Origin: Rhizobium leguminosarum bv. trifolii WSM1325
GTDB taxonomy: Bacteria; Pseudomonadota; Alphaproteobacteria; Rhizobiales; Rhizobiaceae
Direction: 5' to 3'
Length of the DNA stretch: 64,000 nucleotides
NCBI GenBank assembly: GCA_000023185.1
Contig: CP001622.1
Location: forward strand, 4,006,501 to 4,070,500
In this document: piece after piece, positions 57,996 to 64,000 of the stretch
Layout of the letters: each line of letters begins with the position of its first letter
Numbering within the stretch: position 1 is the first letter of the stretch
Notes under the pieces: model-generated
Seen by the model: only the letters and a program-made list of their open reading frames with translations
What the model was told of the DNA's origin: nothing
Database searches by the model: none
Program-made: the position numbers and the translations under genes

Positions 57996-59057
57996 TTGAC
58001 CATTGACCGGGATTTTCTGGAAGACTTGAGAAAGCGCTTCGGCAGCGCTGCAGGCGGGGAGATGGAAGATCCGCACTTCCGCGCCGTGGCGGCGAGCGTA
58101 TTCAAGGACGGCGACAGCCGCAAATGGCCCTTCGCCGATCCTGCGACCTTTCTGGATGCCCGTTTCATCGAGAACGGCTTGCGGCCCGAGGTGCTTGAGG
58201 CGCTTGACGTGGCTCTGATCGGCGTGCCGATGGACCTCGGCGTCACCAATCGCGCCGGCGCGCGGCTGGGGCCGCGGGCCGTCCGGGCGATCGAGCGTAT
58301 CGGTCCCTACGAGCATGTTCTGCGTGTCGCGCCGATGGGAGGGCTAAAGGTCGCCGATGTCGGCGACGTGCCGATGCGCAGCCGGTTCGGCCTCGCCGAG
58401 TGCCATGCCGACATCGAGGCCTGCTACCGGATGATCGCGGCAACCGGGGTTATCCCGCTGTCGGTCGGCGGCGACCATTCGATCTCCGGCGCCATCCTCA
58501 AGGGCCTGGCGGCCGGCCAGCCGGTCGGCATGATCCACATCGACGCTCATTGCGACACCGCTGGTCCCTATGAGGGCTCGAAGTTCCATCACGGCGCGCC
58601 CTTCCGCGAGGCGGTTCTGGCGGGCGTGCTCGATCCGAAGCGTACGATCCAGATCGGCATCCGCGGCGGCGGCGAATATCTCTGGGAGTTCTCCTTTGTC
58701 TCCGGCATGACCGTCATCCACGCCGAAGAGGTGGCGGAGATGGGCCTCAAGGCTGTGATCGCAAAGGCTCTAGAGGTTGTCGGCGCCGGTCCGACCTATC
58801 TCAGTTTCGACGTCGACAGCCTCGATCCGGCCTTCGCTCCGGGAACCGGCACGCCGGAAGTCGGCGGGCTTCAGCCGAGGGAGGCCCTGACCCTGCTGCG
58901 CGGCTTCAAAGGCATCAACCTCATCGGCGGCGACGTCGTGGAAATCGCGCCGCAATACGACAACACCACCAACACCGCGCAGATCGCCGCGCAGGTCCTG
59001 TTCGAACTCCTGTGCCTCGCGATGTTCAGTCCCGCGGTCAGGACAAAGCTGACCTGA
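57996..59057 (+). CDS. Ureohydrolase, agmatinase/guanidinobutyrase family
   Basis: This roughly 353-aa manganese enzyme hydrolyses a guanidino compound to urea and an amine or amino acid. The metal ligands are present in SVGGDHSIS, IHIDAHCDTAG and FDVDSLDPAFAPGTGTPE. Agmatine, guanidinobutyrate and related substrates cannot be separated by sequence here. A TTG start at 57996 is preferred because GGGAG lies six bases upstream; an ATG at 57855 would add 47 residues without family similarity. It faces the polyamine-type importer and precedes an amino-acid ABC system. Confidence 0.82.
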   Translation: MTIDRDFLEDLRKRFGSAAGGEMEDPHFRAVAASVFKDGDSRKWPFADPATFLDARFIENGLRPEVLEALDVALIGVPMDLGVTNRAGARLGPRAVRAIERIGPYEHVLRVAPMGGLKVADVGDVPMRSRFGLAECHADIEACYRMIAATGVIPLSVGGDHSISGAILKGLAAGQPVGMIHIDAHCDTAGPYEGSKFHHGAPFREAVLAGVLDPKRTIQIGIRGGGEYLWEFSFVSGMTVIHAEEVAEMGLKAVIAKALEVVGAGPTYLSFDVDSLDPAFAPGTGTPEVGGLQPREALTLLRGFKGINLIGGDVVEIAPQYDNTTNTAQIAAQVLFELLCLAMFSPAVRTKLT

Positions 59058-59141
59058 GAACCAGCTCCACAACGGCAGCGTGCCTCGTGCCCGCTGCCAT
59101 CCATCACCTGTCGCACAACACGTCTCAAAAAGGGGAACGAC

Positions 59142-59939
59142 ATGACTGCTCTTATGAAGTTGCGTTACACCGCCACCGCGGCAATTGCCGTTTTCGGCAT
59201 CCTGGCAGGGGCCGCGCAGGCCGACGAACTTGCCGATATCAAGGCCGCAGGCGAAATCAACATCGGCATCTTCTCCGATTTCCCGCCCTTCTCTTCGGCA
59301 AGCGCCGATATGAGCATCAAGGGCTATGACGTCGACGTCGCCCAGAAGATCGCCGACGGGCTCGGCGTGAAACTCAATCTCGTCAGCGTTACCGGCCAGA
59401 ACAGGATCGCCTACCTGAACGACGACCGCGTCGACCTGCTGATGAGCGTCGGCTATTCGAAGGAGCGTGCCGAGGTTATCGATTTTGCCGCCCCGTACGC
59501 CCCCTACTATATCGCCGTCATCGGTCCGGCTGCGCTGAAGGTGAGCGGCAAGGAAGACCTCGCCGACAAGACCGTTGCCGTCAATCGTGGGACGCTCGAA
59601 GACACGTCGCTGACGGCCGTCGCCCCCGGCTCGGCTGCGATCCAGCGTTTCGAGAACTATAATTCGGTCATCCAGGCCTTCATATCCGGCCAGACCCAGC
59701 TGATGGTCGTCGGCAACGATGTCGGTGCGCAGGTTCTGGCACGACAGGACGAACTGAAGCCGGAGCAGAAATTCCAGCTCCTCAGCTCCCCCTCACACAT
59801 CGCGCTCCGCAAGGGCGAGGAAGGCCTGAAGAAAGTCGTCAATGACAGCGTCGCCGCAATGATCTCCGATGGTTCGCTCGACGCAAGCTCGAAGAGCTGG
59901 CTGAAAGCGCCGCTCAACCCTGAAAACCTGAAGGACTGA
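59142..59939 (+). CDS. Polar amino-acid-type ABC solute-binding protein
   Basis: A 265-aa SBP_bac_3 binding protein. A signal peptide (KLRYTATAAIAVFGILAGAAQA, about 6-27) is followed by IKAAGEINIGIFSDFPPFSS and KGYDVDVAQKIADGLGVKLNLVSVTGQNRIAYLNDDRVDLLMS, the usual ligand-site pattern with the arginine for the alpha-carboxylate. GGGGAA lies six bases before the ATG. Permease genes follow, after a repeat. Confidence 0.9.
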   Translation: MTALMKLRYTATAAIAVFGILAGAAQADELADIKAAGEINIGIFSDFPPFSSASADMSIKGYDVDVAQKIADGLGVKLNLVSVTGQNRIAYLNDDRVDLLMSVGYSKERAEVIDFAAPYAPYYIAVIGPAALKVSGKEDLADKTVAVNRGTLEDTSLTAVAPGSAAIQRFENYNSVIQAFISGQTQLMVVGNDVGAQVLARQDELKPEQKFQLLSSPSHIALRKGEEGLKKVVNDSVAAMISDGSLDASSKSWLKAPLNPENLKD

Positions 59940-59961
59940 CGAGGGCGGCCTCCCACTCACC

Positions 59962-60009
59962 AGAGCGTGATGCCGAAAACTGCAAGCGATTGCGGTGGCA
60001 TCATGCTCC
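59962..60009 (+). repeat. TAGAGCATGATG-family palindromic repeat (copy 3)
   Basis: AGAGCGTGATGCCGAAAAC on the left and GGCATCATGCTC on the right, a diverged copy of the 3305 and 4440 repeats. It lies between the binding-protein and permease genes of one operon. Confidence 0.65.
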
Positions 60010-60083
60010 AATTCTTTGGTTGAGAGGCGGATCGGGATTTCGGGCCGACCCGGCCCGGATCATCCGGCTCCAAAGGACAAGCG

Positions 60084-60752
60084 ATGAGATACAGCCTCGA
60101 TTTCAATTGGCTTTGGGACGGAATGGGAGCTCTGGCTTATGGCGCATGCACGACGCTTGCACTGACGGTCTCCACATCGGTCCTCGGGATCGTTCTCAGC
60201 ATTCTCGGCGCGGCTGCGCGCCGGGGACCTTATCCATGGTTGCGCAAGGTCGTCGGCCTGTATGTGGAAATCATGCGCAACACGCCATTTCTGGTGCAGC
60301 TGTTCTTCATCTTCTTTGGCTTGCCTAGCCTCGGCATTCGCCTCGATCCGATCACTGCCGCCGTCCTTGCCATGACCCTCAACATGGCCGCCTACACGAT
60401 CGAGGTGGTCGGGGCCGGGCTCGATGCCATACCGAGAGGCCAGAAAGAGGCTGCGCAGGCACTCGGCCTCAGGCCTCGGCTGGTGTTCTTCAAGATCATC
60501 CTGCCGCAGGCGATCGCCATCATTTTTCCGGCGCTGACGAGCCAGATCATCATCATGATGCTGGAATCGGCGGTGGTTTCGCAAATATCCGTCCGCGAGC
60601 TGGCGCAGGAGGCCGATCTGCTTCAATCGCGCACCTTCCGCTCCTTCGAGACCTATCTGGTGGCGACGTTGATCTATCTTTCGATGTCCGCCGCACTTCG
60701 CCGGCTGCTTGTCGCCGGGAAACGCCGTTTTCTGGGAGCCGGTCTGACATGA
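60084..60752 (+). CDS. Polar amino-acid-type ABC permease (HisQ/HisM-like), first subunit
   Basis: A 222-aa permease of the HEAQRP-type with MRNTPFLVQLFFIFFGLPSLG and the coupling loop GLDAIPRGQKEAAQALGLRPRLVFFKIILPQA. Four to five hydrophobic segments are present. AAAGGA precedes the start. It overlaps the second permease gene by ATGA. Confidence 0.9.
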   Translation: MRYSLDFNWLWDGMGALAYGACTTLALTVSTSVLGIVLSILGAAARRGPYPWLRKVVGLYVEIMRNTPFLVQLFFIFFGLPSLGIRLDPITAAVLAMTLNMAAYTIEVVGAGLDAIPRGQKEAAQALGLRPRLVFFKIILPQAIAIIFPALTSQIIIMMLESAVVSQISVRELAQEADLLQSRTFRSFETYLVATLIYLSMSAALRRLLVAGKRRFLGAGLT

Positions 60753-61396
60753 TTGAGTTCACCTTCTGGGACATTCTGCGCAATCTTGTCTTCGCGACAC
60801 GCTGGACCCTCATGCTTTCGCTCGCAGCCTTTGCCGGCGGCGCCATCGTTGGCCTGGCCATCCTGTCTGCGCGGATATCGAAAACACGCTGGCCGCGCAG
60901 CTTCGCGTCCGGCTACATTGCCCTGTTTCAGGGAACGCCGCTCCTGATGCAGCTCTTTTTGATGTTTTTCGGCCTGCCGATGCTCGGTTTCCGGATCGAG
61001 TCATGGACCGCCGCCGTCTGCGGCCTGACGTTCTACGCCAGCGCTTATCTTGCCGAAATCTGGCGGAGCGGCGTCGAGGCGGTGCCGCGCGGGCAATGGG
61101 ACGCCGCAGCCAGCCTGGGCTTGCATCGTCTCCTCGAACTTCGCCTTATCATCCTGCCGCAGGCTTTCCGGATCACGCGCGCGCCGACCGTCGGGTTCTT
61201 GGTCCAGTTGATCAAGAGCACCGCACTGGCCTCGATCCTCGGCTTCGACGAACTGCTGAAAACCGCAAACGCCATCAACAACGCGACCTTCGAACCTTTC
61301 AAGGTCTACGGTCTCGTCGCAGTGATCTTCTTCGCCCTGTGCTATCCGCTGACGCAATACGCCAGATTTCTGGAGAAGAAGGCGGCGTTTGGCTGA
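60749..61396 (+). CDS. Polar amino-acid-type ABC permease (HisQ/HisM-like), second subunit
   Basis: A 215-aa permease with FQGTPLLMQLFLMFFGLPMLG and GVEAVPRGQWDAAASLGLHRLLELRLIILPQAF, the same family motifs as its partner. Together they form a heterodimeric channel for the binding protein at 59142. No matching ATPase gene follows; the next gene is an ornithine cyclodeaminase homologue. Confidence 0.9.
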   Translation: MIEFTFWDILRNLVFATRWTLMLSLAAFAGGAIVGLAILSARISKTRWPRSFASGYIALFQGTPLLMQLFLMFFGLPMLGFRIESWTAAVCGLTFYASAYLAEIWRSGVEAVPRGQWDAAASLGLHRLLELRLIILPQAFRITRAPTVGFLVQLIKSTALASILGFDELLKTANAINNATFEPFKVYGLVAVIFFALCYPLTQYARFLEKKAAFG

Positions 61397-61553
61397 GCGG
61401 TGCTCAATGCTCCGTATTCCGATCGCAACGAAGTGTCCAAAGGGCCGATGCCGGTTAAAAAGCTGGTGCGCCACGCAGCGGCGACGCGGCTCTCGTTCAA
61501 TCACACAGAATTCGCTTTATCCAGCAGTCAGAATTTACCGGGAGATCGCTTCA

Positions 61554-62525
61554 ATGACCGACACACAAATCCGTATTCTCGATGCCCGGACAACGGGCGA
61601 GCTTCTCCCTTTCGGCCCACTGGTCGCGACCCTGCGGCAAGCATTTGCCGAAGGCTGTGTCGTGCCGGTACGGCATCACCACACGATAGCCAATAGCGGT
61701 GAGCCGGATGCGACGCTGCTTCTGATGCCGGCCTGGCATGAAACGCACCGGCCGGAGCGCTACCTTGGCATCAAGATCGTCACCGTCTTTCCCGGCAACA
61801 CGGTGCGCGGCATTCCCGGTTTGACCTCGACTTACATGCTCTATGATGGCCGGACCGGGATGCAGCTTGCGCTCCTTGACGGAAACACGATCACAGCGCG
61901 CCGTACGGTAGCGGCATCGGCCCTTGCCGCGGACTATCTTGCTCGAAAAGACGCCCGCCGCCTGCTGGTGATCGGCGCAGGCCGCGTCGCGAGCCTCATA
62001 CCCGATGCCTACCGCGCCGTCCGGCCGATCGCGCATGTCGATATCTGGGATATCGATCCCGCCAGCGCCGAACGGCTGGCGCAGAGCCTCCGGCAACAAG
62101 GGCTCCAGGTCGCTGCCGTCACGGATCTGGAAGCAGCAGTGCGGCAAGCCGATATCGTCAGCGCAGCGACGCTGGCGACAGCACCGCTTATCCGCGGCGA
62201 ATGGCTGCGGCCGGGCACCCATGTCGATCTGATCGGCGGCTTCACCCCGGCGATGCGCGAGGCCGATGACGAGGCGCTTCGGCGCTCCTCGGTCTATATC
62301 GATACGCACGAAGCCCTTCACGAAGCAGGCGATCTGGTTCAGCCGATCGGGGCCCGCGTCATTTCCGCAGATGCGGTGCGTGCGACACTCGACGAGCTGT
62401 GCCGCCGGGATGTTCCAGCGCGGACGTCCAACGATGAGATCACTCTCTACAAGGCAGTCGGAACGGCGTTGGCCGATCTTGCCGCCGCGACAATGGTGTA
62501 TGAGGCAGTCTTGATCGCAGGCTGA
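61554..62525 (+). CDS. Ornithine cyclodeaminase / mu-crystallin family protein
   Basis: A 323-aa NAD(P)-binding protein of the OCD family. The substrate domain has GIKIVTVFPGN, GLTSTYMLYDGRTGMQLALLDGNTITARRTVAASALAADYLAR, the cofactor motif LLVIGAGRVASLIPDAYRA (about 137-155) and the DLIGGFTPAMREADDEAL segment with the catalytic aspartate. Members convert ornithine to proline or reduce cyclic imino acids, so the exact reaction is open. MTDTQIRILD is used as start; upstream in-frame codons lack family similarity. It follows the amino-acid permeases. Confidence 0.87.
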   Translation: MTDTQIRILDARTTGELLPFGPLVATLRQAFAEGCVVPVRHHHTIANSGEPDATLLLMPAWHETHRPERYLGIKIVTVFPGNTVRGIPGLTSTYMLYDGRTGMQLALLDGNTITARRTVAASALAADYLARKDARRLLVIGAGRVASLIPDAYRAVRPIAHVDIWDIDPASAERLAQSLRQQGLQVAAVTDLEAAVRQADIVSAATLATAPLIRGEWLRPGTHVDLIGGFTPAMREADDEALRRSSVYIDTHEALHEAGDLVQPIGARVISADAVRATLDELCRRDVPARTSNDEITLYKAVGTALADLAAATMVYEAVLIAG

Positions 62526-62612
62526 TGTCTTTGGGGCGAAGGGGAAGCAACGGGCCGGCGCTGATATTCGTGCGGTACAACGCTTTGTATGCCATAGTCG
62601 GGTAAGCCCCTT

Positions 62613-64000
62613 GTGCAAATCCGATACAGACCCGCAGTGATTACAAATCCGCCGCGCATCGAAATCCAGCAACTGGCCCATTTCGTGCTGGCCTGTCAGA
62701 GCCCGACGCTGGCAGAGACCGCGCGCGAGCTTGGGATTGCTCCTTCGGCGCTGACATCAAGTCTGCGTACTTTGGAAAATGAACTTCAACTCAAGCTCTT
62801 CATTCGGAAAAGCGGTCACCTCAGTCCTTTACCGGCAGCCTTCTGGCTGTTTCAGCAGGCAACGGCCATCCTTCATCGCGAAAGGTTCGTGCGTCGGATG
62901 CGGAACGGGGACACGGACCATCTTCGCATCAATATTCGCCTCGATCTCAGTTTCTCCATCGGCCGGTTTTCGAAGGCGATCGGACGTACCGTCGAAGATA
63001 TGGAACGCGAGCGGCCCGACCTGCTGATCGACGTGATGTTTGCAGACGCACGAGGAAAATCCCTTGTTGAAGAGGGGGCCGCGGAAATCCCGGGCAACAC
63101 GGGTTCGATGGAAATCGAAGTCGGCTATGTGACTGGCGTGCCATCCGCGAACCTGCCTACGATGACGCCCTTCTACGATGAGGTCTGGTTTTCCGTCGGA
63201 ACGGCGGAGGCCGCGGTTGATCTTCGCTCCCCCAATCAGAAATTTGTCGTTTTGAAAATGCGTCAGGCGCTTCGCGATGCCGTCACCCGATATGCGGACG
63301 AGCATGGCATCCGCGACCGCATGATCCTGATGGATGAGGAGCCGGCAGACCTTCATCGGCTGCTCAACGAGTTTCCGCAAATGCGATTCCTGATGCCCCG
63401 CAGTATGGTCGCCGACCGGCTCGGACTTGCGCGCCTGCATCTGGAGCCCCTCGATCCGCCGTTGTCGAGCACCTTGGGCGTGCGCGCAAACAGGCCGGAC
63501 CAGGAGGTCGTGTCCGCCCTGCTTTGTAACCTCAAGAAAAATCTGGAGGCAACGGAGGCCAATATCGTCTTCCGGCCGCAGTTGACGGCACGTCAATTGC
63601 ACTACTTCAACCTTGCGCATCTCAGCGGAGGTATTTCGGCGGCGGCGCGCGCGGCGCATATCACGCAACCTTCCGTTTCGACGCAGATTCAGAAGATCGA
63701 GGCAGTTGTCGGGCAACCCCTGTTCGAACGGCGGCGCAACGGTGCCGAGAGCACGAAGGCCGGCAAGGCATTGCTTCCCTTCACCCTGGAGATCGAAGAG
63801 CGCATCGATAGCCTCCTTCGGGCCAGTCTGGATATTGCCGCCCACACACAGGCGACCATCTCGATCGGCATGCTGCCGAGTTCGGGGCATGATAGCGTCA
63901 TGACGGACAAGGTGGCGCAGGCGCTGACGGCAACCCGCCTTGGCCATCCCGAATACCGGCTGAGAATCATAGAAGGTTCCAACGCTGCGCTTCACGACCA
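62613..64000 (+). CDS. Tandem LysR-type regulator with two DNA-binding domains (partial)
   Basis: One uninterrupted frame, open to the end of the window, encodes two LysR N-termini in series. The first winged helix is QQLAHFVLACQSPTLAETARELGIAPSALTSSLRTLENELQLKLF (about 62664-62799). A weakly conserved effector-like region follows (about 62900-63540). A second winged helix is LTARQLHYFNLAHLSGGISAAARAAHITQPSVSTQIQKIEAVVGQPLFERR (about 63582-63735), then the start of a second effector domain (ISIGMLPSSGHDS). GTG at 62613 has GGGTAA upstream; GTG at 62637 is an alternative. It probably regulates the neighbouring amino-acid/ureohydrolase genes. Confidence 0.8.
   Translation, partial: MQIRYRPAVITNPPRIEIQQLAHFVLACQSPTLAETARELGIAPSALTSSLRTLENELQLKLFIRKSGHLSPLPAAFWLFQQATAILHRERFVRRMRNGDTDHLRINIRLDLSFSIGRFSKAIGRTVEDMERERPDLLIDVMFADARGKSLVEEGAAEIPGNTGSMEIEVGYVTGVPSANLPTMTPFYDEVWFSVGTAEAAVDLRSPNQKFVVLKMRQALRDAVTRYADEHGIRDRMILMDEEPADLHRLLNEFPQMRFLMPRSMVADRLGLARLHLEPLDPPLSSTLGVRANRPDQEVVSALLCNLKKNLEATEANIVFRPQLTARQLHYFNLAHLSGGISAAARAAHITQPSVSTQIQKIEAVVGQPLFERRRNGAESTKAGKALLPFTLEIEERIDSLLRASLDIAAHTQATISIGMLPSSGHDSVMTDKVAQALTATRLGHPEYRLRIIEGSNAALHD

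Overview
The window reads as chromosomal DNA of a Rhizobium of the leguminosarum/etli/phaseoli type. The evidence is the GC-rich coding, RIME1-type two-palindrome intergenic repeats, an mdh-sucCDAB-type TCA operon, and an F1 ATP synthase operon (atpHAGDC) without the F0 genes. The species is inferred; no rRNA, tRNA, CRISPR array, phage or autonomous transposon was recognised.

Layout. 0-4.4 kb: an FMN reductase, then a TPP riboswitch driving ykoF-thiX-thiZ-thiY, a predicted uptake system for a thiamin precursor. 4.5-6.6 kb: a membrane acyltransferase and an exopolysaccharide-type sugar transferase. 6.8-12 kb: the F1 ATPase operon, which holds an unrecognised 79-aa gene translationally coupled between atpD and atpC. 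12.2-14.9 kb: a small membrane protein and priA. 15-28.4 kb: a catabolic locus with a five-gene oligopeptide-type ABC importer, a cytoplasmic GH39 glycosidase, a GntR/FCD regulator, a Gfo/Idh dehydrogenase, an IlvD/Edd dehydratase, a COG3618-type lactonase and a DapA-family lyase. These fit together as import, cleavage and non-phosphorylative oxidation of a plant-derived sugar, and a TTATYGAYAA motif recurs at their promoters. 28.4-33.3 kb: a GNAT protein, a PlsC-like acyltransferase, xerC, a TraB/GumN protein, a secreted unknown and a cytochrome b561.

33.4-51 kb is the TCA block, all on the minus strand: sdhCDAB, an Omp19-like lipoprotein, zapE, and mdh-sucC-(DUF1579)-sucD-sucA-(YciI)-sucB-(DUF4241)-(secreted unknown)-(SDR)-lpdA. 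Small accessory genes sit between almost every pair of enzyme genes. 51.4-53.7 kb: a secreted unknown, a RidA protein, a 274-bp nested-palindrome element with 35-bp terminal inverted repeats, and a LysR regulator. 53.8-57.7 kb: a polyamine-type ABC importer. 58-64 kb: an agmatinase-family ureohydrolase, a polar amino-acid ABC system without an ATPase gene, an ornithine cyclodeaminase homologue, and, running off the end, an open frame with two LysR DNA-binding domains in tandem.

The most notable observations are the tandem-LysR frame, the sugar-oxidation locus with its shared candidate operator, the coupled small gene in the ATP synthase operon, and repeats that supply the C-terminus or stop codon of at least five genes.
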